Notes under the pieces: model-generated | The model's database searches: none | Told to the model about the DNA's origin: nothing | What the model saw: the letters and a program-made list of their open reading frames with translations, nothing else | Translations under genes and position numbers: made by a program | Assembly (NCBI RefSeq): GCF_000813425.1 | Contig: NZ_JWIB01000043.1 | Coordinates: 1-41,849 of the forward strand | DNA: 41,849 nt | Direction: 5' to 3' | Origin: Sporosarcina sp. ZBG7A | Lineage (GTDB): Bacteria > Bacillota > Bacilli > Bacillales_A > Planococcaceae | Shown: positions 7,939 through 18,865 of the stretch, one piece after another | Layout of the letters: every line of letters begins with the position of its first letter | How positions within the stretch are numbered: position 1 is the stretch's first letter

Positions 7939-8598
7939 ATGAAAAAGGAATTTGTCGTCATCGGCCTTGGCCGCTTTGGTGGGAGTATCGTCAACGAATT
8001 GATCGAACTGGATGCTTCAGTTATGGCGATTGACAAATCTCAAGAGCGAGTGGATGAATTTGCTCAAATTGCGACACAAGCAGTCGCAGCGGATACTACC
8101 GATGAATCGTCTTTACGATCACTTGGAATTCGTAATTTTGAACATGTTGTCGTTGCAATTGGGGAGAATATTCAAGCCAGTATTTTAACAACGCTGATTC
8201 TAAAAGAACTTGGTGTGCAAATGATTACGGTGAAAGCACAAAATGATTATCATGAAAAAGTATTACGTAAAATTGGGGCAGACCACGTCATTCATCCTGA
8301 GCGTGATATGGGACGACGCATTGCTAATCGAATGGTATCAAACGATATTCTCGATTACTTAGAACTATCCGATGAGTATTCAATTGTGGAAATCCGTGCA
8401 AATGAAAAACTATCAGGTGCAACATTAATAGACTTGGATATCCGTGCAAAATACGGTGTCAATATTGTCGCGATTAAACGGGAAGATCACATTTTAGTTT
8501 CACCTCAAGCGATAGAAGAGATTCGATTGAACGATGTTTTAATTGTAATTGGATCAGATGTGGACATACATCGATTTGAGAAAAAAGTACTGCACTAA
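7939..8598 (+). CDS. ktrC: Potassium uptake regulatory subunit KtrC (RCK domain)
   Basis: A cytoplasmic gating ring subunit of a Ktr potassium channel, 219 residues. The N-terminal RCK_N Rossmann domain opens with VIGLGRFGGS, the nucleotide-binding glycine loop, and the acidic end of beta-2 is in MAIDKS. The RCK_C (TrkA-C) domain covers about 135-219. In B. subtilis KtrC is gated by ATP/ADP and bound by c-di-AMP through RCK_C. The membrane partner KtrD/KtrB is not in the window, as in B. subtilis. The gene is monocistronic between its own promoter and a bidirectional terminator, and faces rnjA tail to tail. Confidence 0.92.
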   Translation: MKKEFVVIGLGRFGGSIVNELIELDASVMAIDKSQERVDEFAQIATQAVAADTTDESSLRSLGIRNFEHVVVAIGENIQASILTTLILKELGVQMITVKAQNDYHEKVLRKIGADHVIHPERDMGRRIANRMVSNDILDYLELSDEYSIVEIRANEKLSGATLIDLDIRAKYGVNIVAIKREDHILVSPQAIEEIRLNDVLIVIGSDVDIHRFEKKVLH

Positions 8599-8646
8599 AA
8601 AACCGCCTTACCTGATTGGTTCATCAATCGGGTAAGGCGGTTTTTA
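8597..8646. terminator. Bidirectional terminator shared by ktrC and rnjA
   Basis: An 18-bp stem (about 8600-8617 with 8625-8642, one G.T pair) is flanked by A-run and T-run on both sides, so it can end transcription from either strand. It fills the entire gap between the two stops. Confidence 0.9.
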
Positions 8647-10314
8647 TTATACTTCTAGAATCACAGGTAGAATCATAGGTCTGCGTTTTGTCTTGTCATA
8701 TAGGTAAGAGCTGAGTGAATCGATGATATCACTTTTCAGTACTCCGATATCAGCTGGTCCAGTTGACAATTTGCGGTGCATTTGACGCGTTAGCATATAT
8801 TGGGCTTCATTGATCATCGCGCCAGATTCACGCATGTAAACGAATCCACGTGAAATTAGGTCTGGACCTGAAACAACGCGGTTTCGTTTCTTATCAATCG
8901 TTGCGACGACAATAACAAGACCGTCTTCGGAAAGGTTTTTACGATCGCGAAGAACGACATTTCCGATATCTCCAATCCCACTACCGTCAATGTAGATGTC
9001 ACCTGATGGTACGCGCCCAGCAGGTCGTGCAGTATCCTCTGTAAGTGCGAGGACATCTCCATTAGACATGATGAAGATATTATCTGGTTCCACATCACAT
9101 GCAATTGCAAGTTCTTCATGCATTTTCAGCATTCGGTATTCACCATGGATTGGCATGAAGAATTTAGGCTGAATAAGACGTAGCATCAGTTTTTGTTCTT
9201 CTTGGGAACCGTGACCCGATGTATGGATATTGTTCAGTGCACCATGAATGACTTCAGCACCAGCGCGGAACAAAGCGTTGATCGTCTTATTAACACTTAA
9301 TGTATTACCTGGAATAGGTGAAGACGAGAAGATGACCGTATCACCGGGTTGAATCTGAACTTGACGGTGTGTACCGTTAGCAATTCGAGACAATGCAGCC
9401 ATCGGTTCACCTTGACTGCCTGTACATAAAATCATCACTTCGTTTGCAGGTAAGCGATTAATGCTTTGCGCATCTACAAAGAGATCTTTTGGTGCATCGA
9501 TGTAGCCAAGTTCCCGGCCGATTGTTATCGCGTTATCCATGCTGCGTCCGAAGACAGCAACTTTCCGTCCGTGAATTTGTGCAGCTTCAATTACTTGTTG
9601 CAAACGGTGGATATTCGACGCAAACGTTGCGAAAATAACACGTCCGTCCACTTTTCTAAAGATATCATTCAGGCTATCCCCGACTTTACGTTCCGACATC
9701 GTAAAGTTTGGAACTTCAGCATTGGTACTATCAGAGAGAAGGCAAAGAACACCCTCGCTACCGATCTTAGCCATTTTTGCGAGGTTAGCAGGTTCTCCAA
9801 CAGGGGTGAAGTCGAATTTAAAATCACCTGTGTGCACGATATTGCCTGAAGGAGTTTTTACAACGACACCATACGCATCCGGAATACTGTGTGTCGTGCG
9901 GAAGAATGATACAGCAGTTTTTCGGAATTTGAAAATATCCTCTTCACCAAACTCGATGAGCTTCGTTGAACGAACGAGACCATGTTCTTCAAGCTTGTTG
10001 CGTAATAAGCCAAGCGCCAATTTACCACCGTAAACAGGCATATTCACTTGTTTCAGTAAGTATGGGATTCCTCCGATATGGTCCTCGTGACCATGGGTGA
10101 TGAAGAGTCCTTTGATTTTATCGGCATTGCGTTTTAAATACGTGTAATCAGGAATGACGTAGTCAATTCCGAGTAGATCGTCTTCTGGGAATTTAATACC
10201 CGCATCAATCAAGATGATTTCATCTTGAAATTGCACGGCATATGTGTTCTTACCGATTTCACCTAGTCCGCCTAAGGCAAAAACGGCAGTTTCATTGTTT
10301 TTAATAGACTTCAT
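8647..10314 (-). CDS. rnjA: Ribonuclease J1
   Basis: A 555-residue metallo-beta-lactamase/beta-CASP nuclease with 5'-3' exonuclease and endonuclease activity, central to mRNA decay and rRNA maturation. The zinc site is [14 protein letters not shown] near residue 75, with [17 protein letters not shown] and the C-terminal [20 protein letters not shown] histidine motifs. I choose the ATG at 10314 ([12 protein letters not shown]), which matches B. subtilis RnjA in length and has AGGTG eight bases before it. The ATG at 10320, overlapping the rpoY stop as TAATG, has its ribosome site too close. It is cotranscribed with rpoY. Confidence 0.96.
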   Translation of the reverse strand: MKSIKNNETAVFALGGLGEIGKNTYAVQFQDEIILIDAGIKFPEDDLLGIDYVIPDYTYLKRNADKIKGLFITHGHEDHIGGIPYLLKQVNMPVYGGKLALGLLRNKLEEHGLVRSTKLIEFGEEDIFKFRKTAVSFFRTTHSIPDAYGVVVKTPSGNIVHTGDFKFDFTPVGEPANLAKMAKIGSEGVLCLLSDSTNAEVPNFTMSERKVGDSLNDIFRKVDGRVIFATFASNIHRLQQVIEAAQIHGRKVAVFGRSMDNAITIGRELGYIDAPKDLFVDAQSINRLPANEVMILCTGSQGEPMAALSRIANGTHRQVQIQPGDTVIFSSSPIPGNTLSVNKTINALFRAGAEVIHGALNNIHTSGHGSQEEQKLMLRLIQPKFFMPIHGEYRMLKMHEELAIACDVEPDNIFIMSNGDVLALTEDTARPAGRVPSGDIYIDGSGIGDIGNVVLRDRKNLSEDGLVIVVATIDKKRNRVVSGPDLISRGFVYMRESGAMINEAQYMLTRQMHRKLSTGPADIGVLKSDIIDSLSSYLYDKTKRRPMILPVILEV

Positions 10315-10319
10315 GTGCA

Positions 10320-10529
10320 TTACACCTGCTCAAGCTCGAAGTGTTCAGAAGCTTGCTCATATGCGAGGTGCTCCCCTTCAAGATGTTGAATAATTTCAAT
10401 GTTATAATTACGACTTTGTAACTTTTTGCGTACATCGCGTGCGGATTCAGCTTCCACATACAATGATTGTGTGTTTTCGCGGACTGGTACTTGTACCTTG
10501 GTTTCTTGGTAGTAAACTTTAAAGATCAT
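10320..10529 (-). CDS. rpoY: RNA polymerase epsilon subunit RpoY
   Basis: A 69-residue auxiliary subunit of Bacillota RNA polymerase, formerly YkzG/DUF1447. It has the characteristic opening [19 protein letters not shown] and the central block [18 protein letters not shown]. It is translationally coupled to rnjA, whose start lies at its stop, as in B. subtilis. AAGGAG precedes the ATG. Confidence 0.94.
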   Translation of the reverse strand: MIFKVYYQETKVQVPVRENTQSLYVEAESARDVRKKLQSRNYNIEIIQHLEGEHLAYEQASEHFELEQV

Positions 10530-10578
10530 GTTGTGCTCTCCTTTTTCTTAACGTTCGATTTTTGGACTGATACTTTTA

Positions 10579-10607
10579 ATAGTACCACGTCATTCATGGA
10601 AAATAAA
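10579..10607 (-). promoter_or_regulatory. Promoter candidate for rpoY-rnjA
   Basis: On the minus strand TTTATT (10602-10607), 17 bases, TACTAT (10579-10584) preceded by TGG, an extended -10. The -35 overlaps the T-run of the preceding terminator. Confidence 0.45.
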
Positions 10608-10635
10608 GAAAAGCCCACCTTTATGAAGGGTGGGC
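10599..10635 (-). terminator. Terminator after the 23-codon peptide gene
   Basis: GCCCACC (10613-10619) pairs with GGTGGGC (10629-10635). The minus-strand side continues into a T-rich tract. It ends transcription that started at 10741-10769. Confidence 0.85.
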
Positions 10636-10644
10636 ATATCAACG

Positions 10645-10716
10645 TTATGCGATTGACTTTTTACCGAGGATGCCATTCAGCCGTTTCAACAGTTTGCGTT
10701 TCAGGCGCCTATACAT
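10645..10716 (-). CDS. Small basic peptide, 23 residues, unrecognised
   Basis: A short frame from ATG at 10716 to TAA at 10645. It begins MYRRLKRKLLKRLNGILG and ends KKSIA, with nine Lys/Arg and no acidic residues; the spacing of Leu and basic residues would give an amphipathic helix. It has AAGGAGTGAT upstream, a near-perfect sigma-A promoter 25 bases further up and a terminator just after, so it has every sign of a real expressed gene. It lies between def and rpoY. Alternatives are a small RNA with an incidental frame, a leader peptide or a nucleic-acid-binding or membrane-active peptide. I do not recognise it and assign no function. Confidence 0.65.
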   Translation of the reverse strand: MYRRLKRKLLKRLNGILGKKSIA

Positions 10717-10740
10717 GGCAATATCACTCCTTGTTAAAGA

Positions 10741-10769
10741 AGTATATCATATTTTGAACTTTCTGTCAA
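10741..10769 (-). promoter_or_regulatory. Strong sigma-A promoter of the small peptide gene
   Basis: On the minus strand TTGACA (10764-10769), exactly 17 bases, TATACT (10741-10746). It begins eight bases after the def stop and is the closest match to consensus I found in the window. Confidence 0.85.
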
Positions 10770-10776
10770 GTTTAAA

Positions 10777-11334
10777 TTACTCTCCTTCGTAAGGGAGTGC
10801 ATCTGAAATCTCTTTATAAGGAGCCTTTGGATCGATATGATCGTAAAACATTATTCCGTTCAAGTGATCAAGCTCGTGCTGGAATGCAATTGCGGGTAGA
10901 CCTTTCAAACGTTTTTTGAATTCATTTCCTTCCGCATCGAAAGCTTTTATCGTAATCCGTGAGTATCTTGGCACGTAACCTTCTACTTCGCGATCGACAG
11001 ATAGACAACCTTCTCCTGTGGATAAATACGTTTTTTCTACAGAATGACTGACTATTCTTGGGTTGATCGCCACTAGACTGATATCTTTGTCTTTCTCTTG
11101 TTCAATATGCAAAGCGAACATTCTTTTGGGGTGATTCACTTGAGGTGCTGCTAGTCCGATTCCGGCACGTAGCTCATATTTTTCAGCGATGTCATCGTCT
11201 TGACTATTCATAACATATTCTAGTAAATCGGATGCTAGCTGTTTGTCTTCAGCGGTTAGAGGGAATGTTACCTCTTCAGAGCGCATCCGTAGTGTCGGAT
11301 GCCCTTCTCGTATAATATCTTCCATTAAAATCAT
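10777..11334 (-). CDS. def: Peptide deformylase
   Basis: Removes the formyl group from the initiator methionine of nascent proteins, using a metal ion. The three family motifs are present: GIGLAAPQ (58-65), EGCLS (near 110) and HELDH (near 154), which supply Gln, Cys and the two His ligands plus the catalytic Glu. The 185-residue length and insertions around 45-55 mark the type 2 enzyme of Gram-positive bacteria (DefB/YkrB). The start MILMED matches that protein, and AAGGAG precedes it. There is no terminator after it, so transcription probably runs into the small peptide gene. Confidence 0.95.
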   Translation of the reverse strand: MILMEDIIREGHPTLRMRSEEVTFPLTAEDKQLASDLLEYVMNSQDDDIAEKYELRAGIGLAAPQVNHPKRMFALHIEQEKDKDISLVAINPRIVSHSVEKTYLSTGEGCLSVDREVEGYVPRYSRITIKAFDAEGNEFKKRLKGLPAIAFQHELDHLNGIMFYDHIDPKAPYKEISDALPYEGE

Positions 11335-11369
11335 GTTGGTGTCTCCTTTTCGATATAGTGCCTCTTCTT

Positions 11370-11398
11370 AGTATAATGGAATTAGGAAACGTGGGAAA
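11370..11398 (-). promoter_or_regulatory. Promoter of def
   Basis: On the minus strand TTTCCC (11393-11398), 17 bases, TATACT (11370-11375). The -10 is good and the -35 weak. Confidence 0.55.
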
Positions 11399-11436
11399 GG
11401 ATTTACTGTTGAACTTTAAAAAGTAGGGGGATTACA

Positions 11437-12075
11437 GTGAGAAAATTATTAATGATCATCCCGATGAGTTTGATGCTTTTTGTTGGTGGATGCACAGAAG
11501 AGCAAGATCAAACACAAAAAGAGTTAGCGGGGATTTTAAAAGATATTCAGGAGTATGAGACTAAAGTTGTGGAGTATGAAAATCAGTTGGCAATGCTAGA
11601 GAAAAAAGAACAGATTTTGTTTAATAAAACAGTGGAATTCACTATGGAAGAAAGAGAACTCATTGAGAGTGGAGTTTCTAGAATGGAAACCTCCCTAAAA
11701 GAGAGAAAAAAACTTATAACGGAAGAACTGGGCGTAATTAATGATGCAGAGGAAGCAGCTAAACGTCTTGAATCGCTCCCAACGGAAACTAGTGACGAAG
11801 CAACAGGGGCGATTGCTAAGTTAAAAACCGCCTTATCGAAGAGGTTTGAACTTCACTATGAAATCGTGAATTTGTACAGTGAACTAACGGAAAGACAAAG
11901 CTCTCTGTATGAATTATTGATTGAGGAAAATGTAAAACGGGTAGAATTAGAAGGGGCAACAGTTGCGGTCAATAAACAACGAGAAAAACTAGAAGATGCC
12001 ACTCTAGTTTTCAATCAGTCAACAATGGAAGTGAATAAGGCTTTAAAAGAAACGCAACAAGTTGAATCTGAATGA
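11437..12075 (+). CDS. ykyA: YkyA-type lipoprotein with coiled coil
   Basis: A 212-residue exported protein. The signal ends in a lipobox FVGGC with Cys19 as the lipidated residue, so it is anchored on the outer face of the membrane. The mature part is almost entirely charged helix with long coiled-coil stretches (KDIQEYETKVVEYENQLAMLEKK is the start of one). It matches YkyA (putative cell-wall-binding lipoprotein family) by position between def and pdhA and by its lipobox-plus-coil layout. Function is not established. The start is GTG with AGGGGGA upstream. Confidence 0.85.
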   Translation: MRKLLMIIPMSLMLFVGGCTEEQDQTQKELAGILKDIQEYETKVVEYENQLAMLEKKEQILFNKTVEFTMEERELIESGVSRMETSLKERKKLITEELGVINDAEEAAKRLESLPTETSDEATGAIAKLKTALSKRFELHYEIVNLYSELTERQSSLYELLIEENVKRVELEGATVAVNKQREKLEDATLVFNQSTMEVNKALKETQQVESE

Positions 12076-12078
12076 TAA

Positions 12079-13404
<1,326 letters not shown>

Positions 13405-13407
13405 CCG

Positions 13408-14385
13408 ATGGCACAATTGACGATGATCCAAGCAATTACCGATGCAATGCGCACGGAATTGAAAAATGATGAAAACGTGCTCGTGTTTGGTGAGGACGTC
13501 GGTAAAAACGGCGGGGTTTTCCGAGCAACCGAAGGTCTTCAAAAAGAATTCGGAGAAGAACGAGTATTTGACACACCACTTGCAGAATCAGGTATTGGTG
13601 GTCTTGCAATTGGTCTTGCATTGACAGGCTATCGCCCTGTAATGGAACTGCAATTTTTCGGTTTCCTATTTGAAGTAATGGACTCAGTAAGCGGACAAGC
13701 TGCACGTATGTCTTTCCGTAGTGCAGGTAAATTAAACGCACCAATTACTATCCGCTCACCATTTGGCGGGGGAGTGGCTACACCAGAAATGCACGCTGAC
13801 AGTCTTGAGGGACTTGTTGCCGCTCAGCCTGGGTTGAAAGTAGTTATCCCATCAACACCATATGACGCAAAAGGTTTACTAATCTCTGCAATCAAAGATG
13901 AGAACCCTGTCATTTTCTTAGAGCATATGAAACTGTATCGCTCGTTCCGTCAAGAAGTACCTGAAGAAGAATACACAATTCCTTTAGGCAAAGCAGACGT
14001 GAAGCGTGAGGGAACTGATTTGTCCATCATCACTTACGGTGCAATGGTACAAGAAAGCCTAAAAGCAGCGGAAGCACTTGAAAAAGATGGTCACTCCGTT
14101 GAAGTTATCGACTTGCGTACAATTCAGCCATTAGACGTTGAGACGATTATTGCATCTGTTGAAAAGACAAACCGTGCAATTGTTGTGCAAGAGGCTCAGC
14201 GCCAAGCCGGAATTGCTGCAAATGTCGTTTCTGAAATTATGGAACGTGCAGTCTTAAGTCTTGAGGCACCAGTACTTCGCGTAACTGCACCGGATACAAT
14301 TTATCCATTTGCACAAGGTGAAAACACTTGGCTTCCAAAAGCAGATGACATTGTTGCAACAGCGAAAAAAGTACTTGAATTTTAA
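13408..14385 (+). CDS. pdhB: Pyruvate dehydrogenase E1 beta subunit
   Basis: The partner subunit of PdhA, 325 residues. It has the N-terminal transketolase-type domain ([20 protein letters not shown], with the Glu that contacts ThDP) and the C-terminal domain ([31 protein letters not shown]). It is full length, starts at ATG close behind pdhA and is separated from pdhC by about 36 bases. Confidence 0.97.
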   Translation: MAQLTMIQAITDAMRTELKNDENVLVFGEDVGKNGGVFRATEGLQKEFGEERVFDTPLAESGIGGLAIGLALTGYRPVMELQFFGFLFEVMDSVSGQAARMSFRSAGKLNAPITIRSPFGGGVATPEMHADSLEGLVAAQPGLKVVIPSTPYDAKGLLISAIKDENPVIFLEHMKLYRSFRQEVPEEEYTIPLGKADVKREGTDLSIITYGAMVQESLKAAEALEKDGHSVEVIDLRTIQPLDVETIIASVEKTNRAIVVQEAQRQAGIAANVVSEIMERAVLSLEAPVLRVTAPDTIYPFAQGENTWLPKADDIVATAKKVLEF

Positions 14386-14421
14386 TAGCCAGTCTATTGG
14401 ACTGAGGAGAGGGTGGATCAC

Positions 14422-15804
14422 GTGGCATATCACTTCCGTTTACCAGATATCGGAGAAGGAATTCATGAAGGTGAAATCGTAAAGTGGTTCGTATCTAAAG
14501 GCGACACCATTAACGAAGATGATACACTTCTTGAAGTACAAAACGACAAATCTGTCGTGGAAATCCCTTCACCTGTGTCAGGAACTATAGAAGAAATACT
14601 TGTAAGTGAAGGAACAGTAGCAATTGTAGGAGATAAATTGATTCGAATTGACTCTCCAGATCACGAAGATGAGGAAGAAGAGGTAGAAGAGGCGCCTGCG
14701 GAAGAAAAACAGGAAGCTAAATCAGAATCTCAAGTTCAAGCTACTGCGGAAAAAGGACAACCTATTGATAAAAAAGAAGCACCCAAAGATGAAGCAGGTG
14801 CTGCAACAGATGCAACACCTGAGTCACCAGGAGAAGTAACGAGTCAAGAAGTTGACCCGAACCGTCGTGTCATCGCAATGCCTTCAGTTCGTAAATTCGC
14901 TCGTGAAGAAGGCGTGGATATTCGACAAGTTGTAGGTTCAGGAAAGAATGGTCGGGTCGTCAAAGATGATATCGAATCATTCAAAGCAGGTGGTAACAAA
15001 TCTGCTGAAGCTCAAACTCAAACTCAAGAAGATAGTGTTCAATCTGTTGGTCAGGATGAACAACAAGCTCAATCTAAAGCAGTTACGGTTCCTGAAGGAG
15101 ACTTCCCAGAAACACGCGAGAAGCTATCACCTATCCGTAAGATGATTGCGAAGGCGATGGTTAACTCGAAGCATACTGCTCCACACGTAACACTTCTAGA
15201 CGAGGTAGATGTAACTGAATTGGTTGCACACCGCAAGAAGTTCAAAGAAATCGCGGCTGAACAAGATATTAAACTGACGTACTTGCCATATGTCGTGAAA
15301 GCGCTCGTTTCAACATTACGTAAATTCCCGGAATTGAATACGTCGTTAGACGATGCGACTGAAGAATTGATACAGAAGCATTACTTCAATATCGGAATTG
15401 CAGCGGATACAGATCGTGGTCTTTTGGTGCCGGTCATTAAGCATGCTGATCGTAAATCGATGTTTGCGATTTCAAAAGAAATTGCTGATCTTGGTGGTAA
15501 AGCCCGTGATGGGAAACTTGCTGCTTCAGAAATGAAGGGTGCTTCCTGCTCAATTACAAACATTGGTTCTGCAGGTGGTCAGTGGTTCACACCAATTATT
15601 AATCATCCGGAAGTTGCAATACTAGGAATTGGTCGTATTTCAGAAAAACCAGTGGTTAAAAATGGTGAAATCGTTGCTGCACCTATGTTAGCATTGTCAT
15701 TAGTGTTTGATCATCGAGTAATCGATGGAGCAACGGGGCAACAAGCGTTGAATCACCTTAAACACTTGCTAGGAAATCCAGAACTTTTATTAATGGAGGC
15801 GTAA
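14422..15804 (+). CDS. pdhC: Dihydrolipoamide acetyltransferase E2
   Basis: The core of the pyruvate dehydrogenase complex, 460 residues. One lipoyl domain (1-80) carries Lys43 in [12 protein letters not shown]. An acidic, Glu/Ala/Gln-rich linker follows (about 85-140), then the E1/E3-binding domain ([26 protein letters not shown]), a second Gln/Ser-rich linker (about 193-225) and the catalytic domain ending in FDHRVIDG with the active His. I choose GTG at 14422, giving [17 protein letters not shown] at 14413 is in frame but too close to its ribosome site. It is slightly longer than B. subtilis E2 because of the linkers. Confidence 0.96.
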   Translation: MAYHFRLPDIGEGIHEGEIVKWFVSKGDTINEDDTLLEVQNDKSVVEIPSPVSGTIEEILVSEGTVAIVGDKLIRIDSPDHEDEEEEVEEAPAEEKQEAKSESQVQATAEKGQPIDKKEAPKDEAGAATDATPESPGEVTSQEVDPNRRVIAMPSVRKFAREEGVDIRQVVGSGKNGRVVKDDIESFKAGGNKSAEAQTQTQEDSVQSVGQDEQQAQSKAVTVPEGDFPETREKLSPIRKMIAKAMVNSKHTAPHVTLLDEVDVTELVAHRKKFKEIAAEQDIKLTYLPYVVKALVSTLRKFPELNTSLDDATEELIQKHYFNIGIAADTDRGLLVPVIKHADRKSMFAISKEIADLGGKARDGKLAASEMKGASCSITNIGSAGGQWFTPIINHPEVAILGIGRISEKPVVKNGEIVAAPMLALSLVFDHRVIDGATGQQALNHLKHLLGNPELLLMEA

Positions 15805-15807
15805 ACC

Positions 15808-17220
15808 ATGGTAGTAGGAGATTTTCCAATTGAAACAGATACGCTCGTAGTCGGTTCAGGTCCTGGAGGATATGTAGCGGCAATCCGTGCTGCACAACTC
15901 GGACAAAAAGTAACGATTGTAGAAAGAAATACGATCGGTGGTGTTTGTCTGAACGTAGGTTGTATTCCATCTAAAGCTATGATTTCTGTCGGACATCGTT
16001 TTGTAAGTGCACAAAATGCTGACGATATGGGGATTACTGCTTCAGACGTAAAGCTCGATTTTTCTAAAGCAATGGCATTCAAAGAAAGCGTTGTTAAGAA
16101 GCTTACAGGAGGTGTTGAAGGCCTCCTTAAAGGGAACAAAGTCGAGATCGTCAAAGGTGAAGCATACTTTGTTGATGCCAATACAGCACGAGTGATGGAT
16201 GACGCATCCGCTCAAACTTATAAGTTCAAAAATGTTATTCTTGCAACAGGTGCTCGTCCTGTAGAGATTCCTAACTTCAAATTCTCTAAACGTGTTATCA
16301 ATTCCACAGGTGCACTTGAATTGAAAGAGCTTCCTAAAAAGTTAGTGGTCATTGGTGGAGGATATATCGGTACTGAGCTTGGTTCTGCTTATGCAAATCT
16401 TGGTTCTGAAGTAACGATTATCGAAGGAGCAGATGATATTCTTACTGGCTTCGAGAAACAAATGACACAAATTGTTAAAAAAGGATTGAAGAAAAAAGGC
16501 GTTGAGGTTGTTGTGAAAGCAACAGCTAAAGGTGCTGAAGAAACAGATTCTGGCGTGAAAGTTACGTATGAAGTTAAAGGTGAAGAAAAAACCGTTGAAG
16601 CTGATTATGTACTTGTAACTGTTGGACGCCGTCCGAATACTGATGAAATGGGACTTGAAGAACTCGGCTTGAAATTTGAAGAGCGCGGAATTCTAAGTGT
16701 CGACAAACAATGTCGTACAAGCATCCCGAATATTTACGCGATCGGGGATATCGTTCCCGGTTTACAGCTTGCACATAAAGCATCTTACGAAGGCAAGATT
16801 GCTGCAGAAGCCATTGCTGGTGAAAAATCAGAAGTGGATTACTTGGCAATTCCTGCAGTATGCTTTACAGATCCAGAACTTGCAACAGTCGGTCTTAACG
16901 AGAAGCAAGCTAAGGATGAAGGCTATGAAGTGGCAGTAGGCAAATTCCCATTCGGTGCGAATGGTCGTGCGCTTGCTCTAAATGCACCAGATGGCTTTGT
17001 GAAGCTTGTTGCTCGTAAGGAAGATGGATTGTTACTAGGAGCTCAGATTGCTGGAGAAAATGCTTCTGACATGATTGCTGAAATAGCTGTTGCTATTGAA
17101 AGCGGAATGACGTTAGAAGATGTTTCTATGACAATTCACGCGCATCCAACATTGGGTGAAATCTCAATGGAAGCTGCTGAAGTAGCGCTTGGTAAACCGA
17201 TTCATATTCTATCTAAATAA
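15808..17220 (+). CDS. pdhD: Dihydrolipoamide dehydrogenase E3
   Basis: A flavoprotein that reoxidises lipoamide with NAD+, 470 residues. It has the FAD motif [15 protein letters not shown] (near 15-29), redox pair Cys47 and Cys52 in [16 protein letters not shown] motif [16 protein letters not shown], second FAD motif YAIGDI and the catalytic HAHPTLGE near the C-terminus. It is the last gene of the operon, beginning 3 bases after the pdhC stop, and is followed by a terminator. It may also serve other 2-oxoacid complexes. Confidence 0.97.
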   Translation: MVVGDFPIETDTLVVGSGPGGYVAAIRAAQLGQKVTIVERNTIGGVCLNVGCIPSKAMISVGHRFVSAQNADDMGITASDVKLDFSKAMAFKESVVKKLTGGVEGLLKGNKVEIVKGEAYFVDANTARVMDDASAQTYKFKNVILATGARPVEIPNFKFSKRVINSTGALELKELPKKLVVIGGGYIGTELGSAYANLGSEVTIIEGADDILTGFEKQMTQIVKKGLKKKGVEVVVKATAKGAEETDSGVKVTYEVKGEEKTVEADYVLVTVGRRPNTDEMGLEELGLKFEERGILSVDKQCRTSIPNIYAIGDIVPGLQLAHKASYEGKIAAEAIAGEKSEVDYLAIPAVCFTDPELATVGLNEKQAKDEGYEVAVGKFPFGANGRALALNAPDGFVKLVARKEDGLLLGAQIAGENASDMIAEIAVAIESGMTLEDVSMTIHAHPTLGEISMEAAEVALGKPIHILSK

Positions 17221-17233
17221 AATTGTGAGGAAT

Positions 17234-17263
17234 CCTATCTGGCATCCGTCGGATAGGTTTTTT
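17234..17263 (+). terminator. Terminator of the pdh operon
   Basis: CCTATCTG (17234-17241) pairs with CGGATAGG (17250-17257, one G.T), followed by six T. Confidence 0.8.
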
Positions 17264-17303
17264 CCTTTGTGTGTAAACTAATGAGGGATAGGAGGAGAAA
17301 TAG

Positions 17304-17573
17304 ATGGAATATAGTTATCCACTACGTGCAGATTGGTCCACAGAAGAAATTATGATTGTGACTGATTTTTTCACTTGCATCGAAAAAGCTTATGAACAAG
17401 GAATTGGTCGTGAAAAATTACTTGGTTCATATAATTCATTTAAAAAGGTGGTTCCTTCGATGGCGGAAGAAAAAACGCTGTTCAAGGAGTTTAAGGAAGC
17501 TAGTAGTTATGAATGCTACAAAGTAGTGAAGCGAGCAAAAGAAGGCGGTAATGGAGATATTATTAAAGGATAA
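17304..17573 (+). CDS. yktA: UPF0223 family protein YktA
   Basis: A small cytoplasmic protein of 89 residues. It shows the family pattern: EYSYPLRADWSTEEI at the start, a helical middle (IEKAYEQGIGREKLLGSYNSFKKVVPS is split over 27-53) and YECYKVVKRAKE near the end. UPF0223 members are conserved in Bacillales, with known fold but no known function. AGGAGGAG precedes the ATG. The position next to the pdh operon follows B. subtilis. Confidence 0.88.
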   Translation: MEYSYPLRADWSTEEIMIVTDFFTCIEKAYEQGIGREKLLGSYNSFKKVVPSMAEEKTLFKEFKEASSYECYKVVKRAKEGGNGDIIKG

Positions 17574-17691
17574 GCTGTTGGGGATAAGTATCAAAGACTT
17601 TCCTTTAAGCGCAAGTCATTCCCTATAAGTTTGGTCCACTGACTTCAATTAGATGTACTGTTGTTGAGTGTATTTTCAGTCAGTAAGATAT

Positions 17692-17740
17692 AAAAACGAT
17701 TCGAGAGGTTTGCGTAAGTGGCAAACAACGAATCGTTTTT
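17692..17740. terminator. Two-tier hairpin terminator between yktA and yktB
   Basis: The outer stem AAAAACGATTCG (17692-17703) pairs with CGAATCGTTTTT (17729-17740). An inner stem GTTTGC/GCAAAC (17708-17713, 17721-17726) adds a second tier. A- and T-runs on both sides suit both converging genes. The stretch from 17574 to 17691 shows nothing else. Confidence 0.85.
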
Positions 17741-17756
17741 TAGGTTAACCGTCTTT

Positions 17757-18380
17757 TTATCCAATTACTCGATCATACACAGGTAAAAGTTGTTCAAACG
17801 TTTCTTCTGCGTACGATAAAAATTCTTGTTCAGTCATCGCAACCGCTTGTTTACGGTCAAGATGACGCCCGACAAGGAACTCGGCTTTCTTCACATCGTG
17901 TAGACGCTCAAGTAGTTCTACTACTGGCTCTTTACCGGATTCTTGAATCAATTGCGCTCCTGGCTTCATGTGATCTCCAGAGACGACATAATCCTTAGGG
18001 AGTGATGTCAAAATAGACAAATCGTTCTGAAGACGTTCAGAAATTCCTTTTTTATCGGGATTTTCGTAAATTATCGCAAGTACGATGAATAAATGTGAGC
18101 CCCAAAGACCAATCTGAAAGTGAGGAAGCGCTTTATATCCTCTTTTCGCAGGAGCAAACGCAACCCAGCTGTCTGATGGTGGATTTACTGTGCGTCTTGC
18201 ATGCCTTGCTACGTGGGGATAGAACTCACCTTTACCATGAGCGGACAACAAAGGTGTGAATAGATCTCCTAATTTATTGAATTTAGGCTGGATTCGTTCT
18301 TGAAGTGCTATCATGCGTTCATCCAATCCTTCTACTTCGAAAACAGAAAAATCATTTTCCGTCCAAAATGTTTTTGTCAA
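17757..18380 (-). CDS. yktB: UPF0637 family protein YktB
   Basis: A cytoplasmic protein of 207 residues with the family motifs NDFSVFEVEGLDERM near the start and HVARHARRTVNPPSDSWVAFA, KRGYKALPHFQIGLW in the first half. UPF0637 (DUF1054) has a solved fold but no assigned activity. I choose the TTG at 18380 because GAGAGGGG precedes it by eight bases and the protein then begins like YktB. The open frame extends upstream to 18506, but that part is unlike the family. Confidence 0.88.
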   Translation of the reverse strand: MTKTFWTENDFSVFEVEGLDERMIALQERIQPKFNKLGDLFTPLLSAHGKGEFYPHVARHARRTVNPPSDSWVAFAPAKRGYKALPHFQIGLWGSHLFIVLAIIYENPDKKGISERLQNDLSILTSLPKDYVVSGDHMKPGAQLIQESGKEPVVELLERLHDVKKAEFLVGRHLDRKQAVAMTEQEFLSYAEETFEQLLPVYDRVIG

Positions 18381-18532
18381 TTTTGTGACCCCTCTCTTTT
18401 TTCTACGTTTATAGGGAAGTACTTTGGGGAATAATTGAAGGCAAGAGGACAAACATCCAGCTGTCCAACCGATTCCCGCATATCTTATGGTAACAGGAAA
18501 TTGCACATACTTTCAAAAAAGGGGTGTTTTCG

Positions 18533-18727
18533 ATGAAACAAGTCGTCCATGTTATTCGTAAAGCCGATGTTGAAAAAGAATTTCTTAAAGTATTGAACCT
18601 AGAGTTGGACTATGAGTTAGCGACTCTTCATGATGCGCTAAATGAAGAGGACTTCAAGCAAATTGCAAAAAGCAAAAAGAGGTTGACTGAAATTCATACT
18701 GAATTGGAGAAGTTGAATGGTTTTTAA
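18533..18727 (+). CDS. ykzI: Small helical protein, YkzI-like
   Basis: A 64-residue, highly charged, probably all-helical protein (KQVVHVIRKADVEKEFLK at the start and a C-terminal helix with Leu heptads). It has AAAGGGGTG about seven bases before the ATG. Position between yktB and the inositol monophosphatase gene matches ykzI of B. subtilis, and that is the main basis for the name. Its function is unknown. Confidence 0.65.
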   Translation: MKQVVHVIRKADVEKEFLKVLNLELDYELATLHDALNEEDFKQIAKSKKRLTEIHTELEKLNGF

Positions 18728-18828
18728 TGTAATGACTATCTGTGACTGTTAAGAAAGGCTATTGGACATTGTTCTCTTCAGGGAGATCCATGCACAGGAG
18801 CCTTTTTTGTTTTGGCTCCGTATAGCTA

Positions 18829-18837
18829 TGCTATACT
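18829..18837 (+). promoter_or_regulatory. Extended -10 promoter of suhB
   Basis: TGC followed by TATACT (18832-18837) gives TGnTATACT. The -35 (TTTTGG region) is poor. The predicted start is about 20 bases before the ribosome site. Confidence 0.55.
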
Positions 18838-18865
18838 TGGTGGAGAAGAACTGGAGGGGTTTGAG

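Noticed and set aside
18750..18808. Terminator between the ykzI-like gene and suhB
   Set aside because: AGGCT and AGCCT with a T-run are present, but the loop is more than 35 bases and the stem only five.
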